This document shows positions 35,358 through 44,144 of a DNA stretch of 64,000 nucleotides, piece after piece. Origin of the DNA: an uncultured Clostridia bacterium (GTDB lineage: Bacteria > Bacillota > Clostridia > Christensenellales > Borkfalkiaceae); the NCBI GenBank assembly GCA_930990665.1, contig CAKNQN010000004.1, forward strand, positions 57,929 through 121,928, in the 5' to 3' direction. The stretch's first letter is position 1, and each line of letters begins with the position of its first letter. The position numbers were made by a program, and so were the translations under genes. Below the pieces are notes generated by a model. The model was not told the DNA's origin. It saw only the letters and a program-made list of their open reading frames with translations, and did not search any database.

Positions 35358-36637
35358 ACGAAAAATTTTTGCAGAGACTTTTTCGTCAGATCCCGGATGC
35401 GGAAGCTTATCTCGAATGTCGGAATGAGCCGCCTTTTCGCGGGATACGCGTCAATACGCTCAAGATTTTGCCGCAGGAATTTCAGGAAATAGCGCCGTTT
35501 CCGCTCAGGCCGGTCGCCTGGGAAGAGAGCGGCTTTTTTATAGAAGATGAAAAGCCCGGCAAGAGTCTGTACCATGATGCCGGGCTCTATTATGTGCAGG
35601 AACCGAGTGCCATGAGCGCTGCGCCTTTGTTGGATGTACAGCCGGGCGAAAGGGTTCTCGATCTTTGTTCTGCGCCGGGAGGGAAAGGGACCCAGTTGGC
35701 GCAGAAAATGCGTGGCAAAGGACTCATTGTCCTCAACGAAAAGATGCCCGATCGCGCCCGCGTGCTTTTGCAGAATACCGAGCGTCTGGGCATCACAAAT
35801 GCAGTTGTGACTTGCGCTGATCCTGCATCGCTTGCCGAGAGATTGCCTGCTTTTTTCGATAAGATCCTGGTCGATGCGCCATGTTCCGGGGAGGGGATGT
35901 TCCGCAAAGAACCGGAAGCGCTCCGGCAATGGAGCGAACAGAATGTGCTCATGTGCGCAGACAGACAGAAAAAGATTCTCGCATCCGCCGAGAAAATGCT
36001 CGCTCCCGGCGGAAAGCTCGTCTATTCGACCTGTACTTTTTCGGAGGAGGAAGACGAGGAAAACGCGGCCTGGTTTATAAGACAATTTCCGCAGATGAAA
36101 CTTGTGCGGCAGCACAAATTCTGGCCGCAGCGGGGAGAGGGGGAAGGACATTTCGCCGCACTCTTTGTAAAAGAAGAGGGTGATCGCTCATCCTGTGCCT
36201 CCTTGCGTTTTTCGGCAGACAAGAAAGAGATCTTGCTCTGGAAGGATTTTGAAGGTTCTTTTCTGAAAAAACCGTTTTGTCTGACGGAGAGAATTTTTTC
36301 CTTCAAAAATGCGTTGTACGCCATTCCGGAAGAGGTGTTTTTGTTGGACGGCTTGCGCGTGCTCTCCGTCGGCGTGCGGTTGGGTGAAGTGATTTACGGC
36401 GGGAAAAAGGCGCGCTTTGAACCGTCGCATGCACTTGTGATGGCGGCCGATCGCGGGGATATCCGATCTGTGTTTTCATTGGATGAAACCTCTGCAAGAA
36501 AATATCTGCGGGGAGAAGAACTTCCCGCAGGAAATGAAAGGGGATGGTGTGCCGTCGCATACAACGGCTGGCCGCTCGGCCTTGCCAAAGCTTCCGGCAC
36601 ATTGAAGAATCATTATCCGAAATCATGGAGACACTAA
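35354..36637 (+). CDS. RsmF-like rRNA (cytosine-C5) methyltransferase
   Basis: A 427-residue member of the NOL1/NOP2/Sun family that methylates cytosine in rRNA with SAM. Key motifs are RGIRVNTLKI near the N-terminus, LDLCSAPGGKGTQLA (SAM binding), DAPCSGEGMFRK (PC motif) and YSTCTFSEEEDE with the catalytic TC cysteine. The C-terminal about 130 residues form the RsmF/YebU-type extension with a final PUA-like region (GWPLGLAKASG). Translation is coupled to the exonuclease through ATGA. A bidirectional terminator follows. Confidence 0.95.
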   Translation: MNEKFLQRLFRQIPDAEAYLECRNEPPFRGIRVNTLKILPQEFQEIAPFPLRPVAWEESGFFIEDEKPGKSLYHDAGLYYVQEPSAMSAAPLLDVQPGERVLDLCSAPGGKGTQLAQKMRGKGLIVLNEKMPDRARVLLQNTERLGITNAVVTCADPASLAERLPAFFDKILVDAPCSGEGMFRKEPEALRQWSEQNVLMCADRQKKILASAEKMLAPGGKLVYSTCTFSEEEDEENAAWFIRQFPQMKLVRQHKFWPQRGEGEGHFAALFVKEEGDRSSCASLRFSADKKEILLWKDFEGSFLKKPFCLTERIFSFKNALYAIPEEVFLLDGLRVLSVGVRLGEVIYGGKKARFEPSHALVMAADRGDIRSVFSLDETSARKYLRGEELPAGNERGWCAVAYNGWPLGLAKASGTLKNHYPKSWRH

Positions 36638-36663
36638 AGCCTACAGTCAGCCTATGGACATAC

Positions 36664-36700
36664 AAAAAAGGGAGACAGAAATATTTTGTCTCCCTTTTTT
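36664..36700. terminator. Intrinsic terminator after the methyltransferase
   Basis: A 14-base-pair perfect stem (aaaaaagggagaca with tgtctccctttttt), 9-base loop; usable on both strands. Confidence 0.92.
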
Positions 36701-36727
36701 GAATATGTTATTTATAAAATTTTGTAG

Positions 36728-37135
36728 TGTTTATATTGTAAAGACGCCCAGGGAAATATTGTAGCCCTTATTGACAGCAACGGGAATGTTGTGGTACAAT
36801 ACAAATACGACGTATGGGGAAATCATGCGGTACTGTATTGGAACAAGGTAAACGACAAAGAGCAATACAACGATGTGGACGAAGCGGCGTTTGATGAGAA
36901 TTATGCGAAAAACGAAGCTCTTGAATTAATCATTTTTTTTGGGGGGGGGAGTCAGGAGCTATTGGCCGGACTTGTAAGGAGCGAAGCGACGGAGCAGCGA
37001 TTGTTCGCGCAAAGCGCAATCGCGTCACGTTCTTTTGGCAATGTGGGTTGTAACAGCCTGATTGCCCTTTACAAAGGTAAAAGCGGAAGGAAAGAACACA
37101 TTTCATGCCGCATAGCGGAAAATGATCGATTATAG
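36728..37135 (+). pseudogene. Rhs/YD-repeat protein fragment fused to repeat sequence (left copy)
   Basis: The frame opens after a stop at 36725 without a start codon and reads CKDAQGNIVALIDSNGNVV then QYKYDVWGN, the classic YD-repeat motif of Rhs/WapA polymorphic toxins. Only about 65 residues of Rhs-like sequence remain; the usual NPFRYRGYYYD core end is missing. After NYAKNEAL the frame runs through eight T and nine G bases and into a tRNA-Thr-3'-end-like repeat unit, so the last 55 codons are not protein-like. The same fragment occurs at 49999-50214 in the same orientation. Clearly a remnant, not a working gene. Confidence 0.8.
36953..37047 (-). repeat. tRNA-Thr-3'-end-like repeat unit, left copy
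   Basis: Begins on the plus strand with gagctattggccggacttg, 18 of 19 bases identical to the 3' end of tRNA-Thr at 50490, then a core (taaggagcgaagcgacgg, a hairpin of gcgattg with caatcgc, gtcacgtt). It matches the two 139-base units at 50214 and 50353 but lacks their closing tRNA 5' end and terminator. Confidence 0.8.
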
Positions 37136-37248
37136 AGATCAGAAATTGATCCTAGGGGAAGTCGGCAGGAAGCCGAGTAAAAGACGGAACGGAGCCAACT
37201 TGCCGCAGGACTGCCGCAGCGGGTCTAGTGAGTTCTGCCGCTCCGTGA
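37136..37248. other. Gap before the AraC gene
   Basis: No gene seen. The sequence is rich in small GC inverted repeats, and may hold the 3' end of the AraC transcript. Confidence 0.4.
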
Positions 37249-38199
37249 TCAGACGCGGCCGTACGGGGGCTGTGCGGTAACGTTCTGAAAATTCTGATTG
37301 TATTTTTTGCGCCATTGTCCGGGTGTGGCATGATAAACGGATTTAAAAATGCGGATATAGGCACTTTCATCGCTGAATTGCAGCCTTTGCGCGATCTGTG
37401 CGATCGAAATCTCGCCATTCGGGAGCAGTAAAAGAGAGTAGGTGCATTTACGTTTACGGATATACTCCACAAGTGTCTGGTGTACATATTTTTTGAATTG
37501 ACGGCAGACGTAACTTTGATTGTATCCCGTAGACTGTATGATCGATTGCATGCGTCTTGTTAAAAAATCTTCGCGGTTCAGGTTGATCAGCAGCCGCGTG
37601 ATCCATTCCGGCATCTGCGATTTCGGGTAGCGCCGGCTCTCCAGAACAGAACAAAGGATATGCGATACGATCACGGAGTGCATAAAGGTAAAATCTTCCT
37701 CCCCGTCGTAGGAGTTCAGAGAAGATTCAAATTGATTGATCTCTGTTTCCGATAAGGTCGCCGACAGCGGGTATCGGCTGTTCAGAAGATTGTCGTACAG
37801 TTTATCGTCCAAAGACGCGCAGATGGTTTTCATCTTTTCGATCGGGATATAAATATCCCGGTGGATATAATGGGAGGATTGGATGTTCTTCGGCATTTCA
37901 CGTTGGGTGGGTGAAATGCAGTGAACATCCTGCGGGCGAAGAATATAGACGCTTCCTACGCTCATATTCTCGGAGCGATCGAGAAAACGCTGTACGCTGC
38001 TGCCGCGCACAACGAAGCAGATCTCCCAGAAACCGTGTTTGTGGAATTCCTGCGTGACATGCCATACCACGCTGGTGAGATTGCCGTTCGGAAGAGGGAG
38101 CTTGATCCCGTTTTCGATGCAGAGTATATAATCTTTGCCGCCCGTCAGCGGCTGCAGCGTATAGACGGGATAGGTTCGGTCGGCCGGCTTCATTTCCAT
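37249..38199 (-). CDS. AraC family transcriptional regulator of the glycan locus
   Basis: A 316-residue regulator. The N-terminal half is a cupin-like sensing domain (WHVTQEFHKHGFWEICFVVRG, then YILRPQDVHCI), which usually binds a sugar. The C-terminal 100 residues carry the two helix-turn-helix units: TGYNQSYVCRQFKKY and ISIAQIAQRLQFSDESAYIRIFKSVYHATPGQWRKKY split as usual, ending in the AraC signature. ATG at 38199 follows GAGGT. It is divergent from the GH127-like gene, with direct-repeat half-sites in between, so it probably activates the glycan operon. Confidence 0.93.
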   Translation of the reverse strand: MEMKPADRTYPVYTLQPLTGGKDYILCIENGIKLPLPNGNLTSVVWHVTQEFHKHGFWEICFVVRGSSVQRFLDRSENMSVGSVYILRPQDVHCISPTQREMPKNIQSSHYIHRDIYIPIEKMKTICASLDDKLYDNLLNSRYPLSATLSETEINQFESSLNSYDGEEDFTFMHSVIVSHILCSVLESRRYPKSQMPEWITRLLINLNREDFLTRRMQSIIQSTGYNQSYVCRQFKKYVHQTLVEYIRKRKCTYSLLLLPNGEISIAQIAQRLQFSDESAYIRIFKSVYHATPGQWRKKYNQNFQNVTAQPPYGRV

Positions 38200-38307
38200 T
38201 GCGTGTACCTCGGATCAAGATCGAAGCGTTCGCTTTGCGGCGGCAGCTCCATTGAATCCAGTATACCGTATTTTGCCCTGCTTGTCAACGTTTGCCAGCT
38301 GAAAAAA

Positions 38308-38346
38308 GTCAATATTATTCTACTTTGTGTCAATATTCGTCTATAC
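38308..38346 (+). promoter_or_regulatory. AraC-type direct-repeat operator of the glycan operon
   Basis: GTCAATATT occurs at 38308 and again at 38329, exactly 21 bases apart, each followed by a similar TCTA-containing half-site. Two-turn direct repeats are the usual AraC-family binding arrangement. A TATGAT/TATAAA -10 region follows at 38375-38385 with no good -35, as expected of an activator-dependent promoter. Confidence 0.65.
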
Positions 38347-38468
38347 GAAGAGGTGGTTTTTTTGTTACAATATTTATGATATAAAAGCCGGTACTGTATT
38401 TTCTGACTTTTTCCGCAGAACAAAGCGCAGGATATGGGCTGGATATTTTTGCGGGTAAGGAGAGAAGT

Positions 38469-40280
38469 ATGATCGTGGAAAGGCAAAAATTATTTAATGA
38501 GTTTATGCATACTTCGGCACATTTCAGCGGGATCGTGGACAGCTATGCCCGTTTTATAGAAGATCGTCAGCTCGTTGATGAGGTTCTGTGGGGAAAATTT
38601 ATCAAAGTTTTTTCCGAATATTCGGATACCACCGATGACGGATGGCGTTCGGAATACTGGGGCAAGATGATGCGCGGAGGATGCATGACGTATGCCTATA
38701 CGCGAAGTGAACGTCTGTACGGCGTACTGACGAACGCTGTCGAGGGGTTGCTTGCGGTGCAGGATGCGGACGGGCGTATTTCCGGTTATGATGCCGATCA
38801 TGAGTTTTGCGGATGGGATATGTGGGGCAGGAAATATGTGCTTGTCGGGTTAGAGTATTATTATGAAATTTGCCGCGACAGCTCTTTACGTGAAAAGATC
38901 CTTGCCGCGATGTGCCGTCACCTCGACTCTGTTATGGAACGCATCGGGGATACCCCCGGCCAGATACCTGTCACGCGTACGAGCGAGTGGTGGGGAGGCG
39001 TCAATTCCTGCTCCATCCTGGAGCCTGTCGTGCAATTATATAAGCTCACCGGCAAGGCCGCGTATAAAAAGTTCGCCGAATACATCATTGCGTCCGGTGG
39101 CTGCAGAGAAGGAAGTCTGATCGCCGCCGTGCAAGAGGGAAGAGCCCCGGCGGAATTTCCCGTCACAAAAGCGTATGAGACCATGTCTTTTTTCGAAGGG
39201 CTCCTGGCATATTACGAGATCAGCGGGAAAAAGGAATATCTGGAGATTGTCAAGCGCTTTGCCGAATCGGTATTTTCCAACGAGATCACACTGATCGGCT
39301 GCGCGGGCTGCACGCATGAGCTGTTTGACGGGGCAGCCGAAAAACAGACGGAATATTCCGACACGATCATGCAGGAAACTTGTGTTACGGTGACGTGGAT
39401 GCGGCTGTCGGCGCGCTTGTGGGAAAATACGTATGATCCGAAATACATAGATCGTATCGAGCAATCTGCGCGCAATGCGCTCTACGGCAGCATCAATACG
39501 GCATGGAAAGAGGGATACAGCTTTGAAAAAAAGGCTCGTATGCCTGCCCTTCCCTTCGACAGCTACAGCCCTCTGCGCAACAATGTGCGAGGCAGGGGGA
39601 TCGGAGGATTCAAGGAGTTCCCGGAAGGCGGATTTTACGGCTGCTGCGCTTGCATCGGCTCGGCGGGCACGGCCTTGTATCCTTTGTATGCGATCGCGGG
39701 ACGGGAAAAGACCGTCTATGTGAATTTCTTTCTGCCCGGGGAAGCCTGTCTGCGAAGTCCGTGCGGGCAGGAGGTCGTCATCCGCTGCAGCACGGATTAT
39801 CCTGCGGGCGGCGAGGTTCGCCTTGCCGTCGGCCTGCGGGTGCCGGAACGGTTTTTGCTGGCGGTCAGGATCCCGGGGTGGAGCACAAGTGCCGTGATTC
39901 GCTGCGGAGGGAAAGAGGAGACGGCGCAGCCGGGGTATGCGGTGCTTGACCGTGAATGGAAATACGGCGATACGGTCTTCCTGCAACTTGCCGCAGAACC
40001 TTCCTTGATCCGGAAAAACGAAAAGATCGCATGCGTGTATGGCCCGCTTGCGTTGGCCCGCGATGAAAACAAGGGCGCGGAGATCGAAAGTCCCGTGACG
40101 CCGCTTTATAGCGGCGGAAAACTGCAGTACGGCATGGAAGACGCCGAACCGGGCGAACAGCTGCGGATCTGGCTGAAAGACGGCAAGGGAGAGGATGTAT
40201 TGCTGACCGATTATGCTTCCTGTGGTAAAAACTGGACGGACAGTAAAAACCGCATTACGGTCTGGATGAATGAAGGCTGA
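38469..40280 (+). CDS. GH127-like glycoside hydrolase (DUF1680, beta-L-arabinofuranosidase type)
   Basis: A 603-residue protein with the (alpha/alpha)6 barrel of the DUF1680/GH127 family. DDGWRSEYWGKMMRG, GRKYVLVGLEYYYEI, YSDTIMQETCVTVTWM and FYGCCACIGSAG are recognisable; the cysteine cluster matches the zinc/nucleophile cysteines of GH127. A C-terminal beta-sandwich (residues about 420-600, RVPERFLLAVRIPGW) follows. No signal peptide, so it acts in the cytosol on imported oligosaccharides. Start follows AAGGAG. First gene of the glycan operon. Specificity for beta-L-arabinofuranose is the family default and is not proven here; GH146-like relatives also have this fold. Confidence 0.82.
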   Translation: MIVERQKLFNEFMHTSAHFSGIVDSYARFIEDRQLVDEVLWGKFIKVFSEYSDTTDDGWRSEYWGKMMRGGCMTYAYTRSERLYGVLTNAVEGLLAVQDADGRISGYDADHEFCGWDMWGRKYVLVGLEYYYEICRDSSLREKILAAMCRHLDSVMERIGDTPGQIPVTRTSEWWGGVNSCSILEPVVQLYKLTGKAAYKKFAEYIIASGGCREGSLIAAVQEGRAPAEFPVTKAYETMSFFEGLLAYYEISGKKEYLEIVKRFAESVFSNEITLIGCAGCTHELFDGAAEKQTEYSDTIMQETCVTVTWMRLSARLWENTYDPKYIDRIEQSARNALYGSINTAWKEGYSFEKKARMPALPFDSYSPLRNNVRGRGIGGFKEFPEGGFYGCCACIGSAGTALYPLYAIAGREKTVYVNFFLPGEACLRSPCGQEVVIRCSTDYPAGGEVRLAVGLRVPERFLLAVRIPGWSTSAVIRCGGKEETAQPGYAVLDREWKYGDTVFLQLAAEPSLIRKNEKIACVYGPLALARDENKGAEIESPVTPLYSGGKLQYGMEDAEPGEQLRIWLKDGKGEDVLLTDYASCGKNWTDSKNRITVWMNEG

Positions 40281-40380
40281 CGGAAAAGCGGGCGGCGCTG
40301 CAGAAATTCCCTGCATTAAAGGGTGTAAATGACCTTGAATTAAAGATTTCAGGTTGAAATAAAATGAATCGGAGGAAAAA

Positions 40381-42252
40381 ATGAAATTTGTAAAACGACT
40401 GCTTTTAGGACTGTTGTCCGGTGCATTTGTTTTGAGCATGGCAGGATGCGGCGGCGGCAACGTGCCGGCCGGATTTGAGCGCATCCAGTTCCGCGGAACG
40501 GTCGACGAATACACATCGGCCTATTTTACAGAGCTTTGCGATATTTACAACCGGACGCAGGGGCAGGAGGACAAGGTATATGTACAGTTCATGCCTGCGG
40601 CAGACAACTATCTCACTTCGCTTGCCACGCTTCTTTCCGGCAGAAAGAGCAGCGCGCAGGTGCTGATGGTCAATGACAGAAATTTCAAAAATTATGCGGT
40701 GCAGAACCGCTTTGTGAATCTCGATTCGCTTTTGGCGGAGGAGAATGTGCTTACCGTCGGTGAAAACGGTGAACCGATGCTGGATATCGGTGCGCTGCCC
40801 GCAGGGTTGGTCGACCGTTACCGCGTCGACACCGAAACGAGGGAAACGGGTGCGGGAACGGACCTGTACGGAGTACCGTTCGGAGATAATCCGCAGGTGT
40901 TCTATTACAATGCGGACTATTTGGAGGAGATTGATGTCAATATCATCTCCGTAGACGAAGAGGGGCTGGAGGATTACAATCAGGCCAACGGCACTTCGTT
41001 GCAGCCGCACGGGTATGCGGAATATCTGGAAAATCCGATGCCCGAAGCAAGCCCCGCGCTGACCGCGTCGGTGAATTTTGCCGGGGAAACGGTTTATAAA
41101 GTGTTCAACGACCGCATCCCGATGAACTGGGAAGAGATGATTTTCCTGGCAAAGTACCTTACGCCCGAGTACACGAAGGCAAACGGGAAAGTTCCCGCGG
41201 CTCCTTCTGCCGTCAGTTACGGTTTGGTTACCGAATGGTGGTTCTTTATGTGCTGGAGCGTGGGTGGAGACTGCGTGGGGCTGGATCCCACGACGGGGAA
41301 ATATAAATTCACGCTCGGCGATACTTCGGACAATTATCTCGTCACAAAGCCCGTGACCGTCAACGGCGCGGAGTACGCCGCGGGGGATATCCTGCGCTAT
41401 CGCGACAAGATATATGTGAATGAACACAAAAGCGATTTCTCGGAAGAGATTGCGGATCAGACCCTCTATGTGCTTCCTTCCACCTACGACGCTTTCGAAG
41501 AGTTTTGCGCCCTTTCGATGCCGACGGGGGAAATGATCTCCTCGACCAAAGAGGGATACGGTGTCAGCCCGAACCCCGCGAACATGGGACAGAATTCCTA
41601 TAAAGCGTATTTTACGGAGGGGAGAGTTGCCTTTGCCAACCTGAACTTTTCGGAAGCAAACAGTATCAATTCGACTAAGATCGGCGAATTCGGTTTCTGT
41701 CCTACGCCGCAGTACCGCGAATATGAGGGCGGTTCTCTCGATGCGGACGGCAATCTGAAAGTGATCGGAAAAGACGGCTATACGGGCGCGCTTGCCGAGG
41801 CGAATGGCGTCGCCGTTCAAGGCAAGGCGGTCACCGGTTCGATCACGAACGCGCTGGTCATTCCCGCCAATTCCGGCGGGCAGGAAGAATTCGTAGCAGC
41901 CGCCAAGTTTATCCAATGGGCGGCAGGGCCGGAGGGACAGGCGATCATTGCCAAGAGCGGCGCGCTGATCCCCAATCAGCAGGAGCTTGCGCAGAGCGAT
42001 GAATTTACGCAGAACCATCCGAATTCCAAATTGAATAACGTGATCGTTGCGAGCCGGCTCACCGAGACGGCAGAACAGGGCGACTGGTCGTATCTGGAGG
42101 ACGGCGAATGGGTGCAGATCTGGGCAAACGTGCTGAACGGCGAAGTGCGCAACGCCACGAAGACGCTGGAAGCGTTTTTTGACGAAGTGCAGGAAATCAC
42201 CGACAACGCTCTGGCGTCCGACAAATATAAGATCACGATCACGACAAAGTGA
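40381..42252 (+). CDS. Sugar ABC transporter substrate-binding lipoprotein
   Basis: A 623-residue extracellular solute-binding protein (family 1, CUT1 importers). The signal peptide ends in the lipobox SMAGC (Cys23). Typical segments are TSAYFTELCDIYNRTQ, LMVNDRNFKNYAV, GVPFGDNPQVFYYNADYLEEI and, near the end, ITNALVIPANSGGQEEFVAAAKFIQW. It is about 200 residues longer than usual, with insertions that may fit a large oligosaccharide. ATG follows GGAGG. It precedes two permeases and a GH43-like protein. Confidence 0.92.
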   Translation: MKFVKRLLLGLLSGAFVLSMAGCGGGNVPAGFERIQFRGTVDEYTSAYFTELCDIYNRTQGQEDKVYVQFMPAADNYLTSLATLLSGRKSSAQVLMVNDRNFKNYAVQNRFVNLDSLLAEENVLTVGENGEPMLDIGALPAGLVDRYRVDTETRETGAGTDLYGVPFGDNPQVFYYNADYLEEIDVNIISVDEEGLEDYNQANGTSLQPHGYAEYLENPMPEASPALTASVNFAGETVYKVFNDRIPMNWEEMIFLAKYLTPEYTKANGKVPAAPSAVSYGLVTEWWFFMCWSVGGDCVGLDPTTGKYKFTLGDTSDNYLVTKPVTVNGAEYAAGDILRYRDKIYVNEHKSDFSEEIADQTLYVLPSTYDAFEEFCALSMPTGEMISSTKEGYGVSPNPANMGQNSYKAYFTEGRVAFANLNFSEANSINSTKIGEFGFCPTPQYREYEGGSLDADGNLKVIGKDGYTGALAEANGVAVQGKAVTGSITNALVIPANSGGQEEFVAAAKFIQWAAGPEGQAIIAKSGALIPNQQELAQSDEFTQNHPNSKLNNVIVASRLTETAEQGDWSYLEDGEWVQIWANVLNGEVRNATKTLEAFFDEVQEITDNALASDKYKITITTK

Positions 42253-42268
42253 GGAGACGTAGGGGAAT

Positions 42269-43192
42269 ATGCATGAGCAAAAGCGTTTTTTAACGGCGAA
42301 AGCGCGCGACAATATTTTCGGGATCGTCACGGTCGTCTTGCCGCTGGTCATCTTTTTTTCGCTGAATCTTGCCGTGCTGATCATTACATTCATAACGCAG
42401 TTCTGCGATATGGATTATTACAATCTCAATTCGATGGTGTGGAACAATTTTGCCAACTTTAAGTCCGTTTTTACGGACGTGCGGTTCGGCAAATCCATCC
42501 TCATCATGTTCTGGCTGATGACGAGTGAGGGGATCACCTTTGTATTGGCTCTCGTGATCAGCGTATTGATCAGCCAGAAAAAAATTGGCAGCAAAGTATT
42601 TCAGGTTATATTCTTCATTCCCTATATCTGCTCGACCGTCGCGGTTTCGCTGATGTGGATGCAGATGTTCGCATATGAAGACGGCATCGTCAATTCGATC
42701 CTGGTCAGCCTGTTCGGCGAAGGCGCCCGCGTTTCATGGCGGAACGATCCCGCCGCTTATACATGGCAGCTGTATATCGTGAATCTTTGGAAGGCCCCCG
42801 GGTACGGGATCGTCATGTTCAAAGCGGCGCTGGGCGCGGTCGATCAGTCGCTCTACGAAGCGGCGGATATGGACGGCGCGACCAAATTCAGACAGTTTTT
42901 CAGCATCACGCTGCCGAGCATCGCGCCTACTTCTTTTTATCTGCTTTTTTCCGGGCTGATCGCGGGCATTATGTCTTTTGACGTGCCGAAACTGTTTGCC
43001 GGCGACACCTGGACGGGCGAAGCCGGCGTCAACGATATGGGCCTGACGCCTGTTCTGTACTCCTATATCCGTGCGACGACGTACAACGATATCCCGACAG
43101 CTTCGGTGATCAGTTATACGCTGTTTGTCATCACGTTTGTGATGTCGGTCATCTTGTTCAAAGTGCGCGATCGGCTCACAAAGGAGGAGTAA
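42269..43192 (+). CDS. Sugar ABC transporter permease, UgpA/MalF type
   Basis: A 307-residue inner-membrane permease with six membrane segments. The EAA motif that docks the ATPase is EAADMDGATKFRQFFSITLP near residue 193. NFKSVFTDVRFGKS is the usual periplasmic loop segment. Start 17 bases after the binding protein; its stop is 2 bases before the next permease. Confidence 0.95.
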   Translation: MHEQKRFLTAKARDNIFGIVTVVLPLVIFFSLNLAVLIITFITQFCDMDYYNLNSMVWNNFANFKSVFTDVRFGKSILIMFWLMTSEGITFVLALVISVLISQKKIGSKVFQVIFFIPYICSTVAVSLMWMQMFAYEDGIVNSILVSLFGEGARVSWRNDPAAYTWQLYIVNLWKAPGYGIVMFKAALGAVDQSLYEAADMDGATKFRQFFSITLPSIAPTSFYLLFSGLIAGIMSFDVPKLFAGDTWTGEAGVNDMGLTPVLYSYIRATTYNDIPTASVISYTLFVITFVMSVILFKVRDRLTKEE

Positions 43193-43193
43193 A

Positions 43194-44111
43194 GTGGAAC
43201 AGATAGTGAAAAGTTCGTCCGGGAGCGCAAAACTGCATACCCGCAAGGGGTTCAAAGTTTCTACGGCTGTCATTGTAGCGGTGCTGCTACTCTATGCCGT
43301 TACCGTACTGATCCCTTTCTATATGGTTATCGTCACCTCTTTCGTCAGCGATGCGGAGCTGCAGTCGACGATCGGATTTGTCTGGTGGCCGAAGGCGGGA
43401 TTCACGCTCGAAGCGTACAGGATCATGTTCACAGAAGACGTCTACGTTCAGAATGGTCTGCTGTCTATTCCGTCCCTCTTTGTCGGGTTTCTGAATACTC
43501 TTTGGACGACGCTTCTGGTAGCTTTCAGCTCTCTTTTCTTTTCCGGGCTTGCCGCCTATTCTTATTCGAAGGTGGATTTTGTCGGCAAAAAGAAATTTTT
43601 CATGGTCGAATTAGCGACGATGATGATCCCGATGAGTTGCATGACGGTGCCTTCGTATGTCGTGTACGACGCGCTAGGGTGGACGTATACCTTTTTGCCG
43701 ATCATCATTCCCGGGCTTTTGGGCAATGCTTCGATGATCTTTTTCCTGCGTAGCTATTTCGACCAGATCTCCAAAGAGTTTGTCGAGGCGGCAAAGATCG
43801 ACGGGATGGGGCATCTCGGCATTTACGTCTATGTGATGCTGCCGATCGCAATGCCCGCGTTTATCGCGCAGTTCATCTTTGCGTTCGTTTCCGGTTACAA
43901 CAATTTTGCCGGGCCGTTGCTCTATTTGTACGGCGGCGAACCCGCAACTTACACTTTGCAGATTATGCTCAGCGACCTCGGCGGGCTGTACAGCAGCGCG
44001 GCGGTCGTATGCGCCAATACTGTCATCGCCCTTTTGCCGATGATCGTTCTGTATATCTTTTTGCAGCGTTTCTTTATCGAAGGGATTACGGTCGGCGGCG
44101 TCAAGGGCTGA
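43194..44111 (+). CDS. Sugar ABC transporter permease, UgpE/MalG type
   Basis: A 305-residue partner permease with six membrane segments. The EAA loop is EAAKIDGMGHLGIYVYVMLP and PFYMVIVTSF marks the first segment. It starts at GTG 43194 behind AAGGAGGAG. No ATPase gene occurs in the operon; CUT1 importers of Firmicutes usually borrow a shared MsmX/MsmK ATPase encoded elsewhere. Confidence 0.95.
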   Translation: MEQIVKSSSGSAKLHTRKGFKVSTAVIVAVLLLYAVTVLIPFYMVIVTSFVSDAELQSTIGFVWWPKAGFTLEAYRIMFTEDVYVQNGLLSIPSLFVGFLNTLWTTLLVAFSSLFFSGLAAYSYSKVDFVGKKKFFMVELATMMIPMSCMTVPSYVVYDALGWTYTFLPIIIPGLLGNASMIFFLRSYFDQISKEFVEAAKIDGMGHLGIYVYVMLPIAMPAFIAQFIFAFVSGYNNFAGPLLYLYGGEPATYTLQIMLSDLGGLYSSAAVVCANTVIALLPMIVLYIFLQRFFIEGITVGGVKG

Positions 44112-44144
44112 TGACTATAAAAATATAAATGAGGAGAAAAATGT

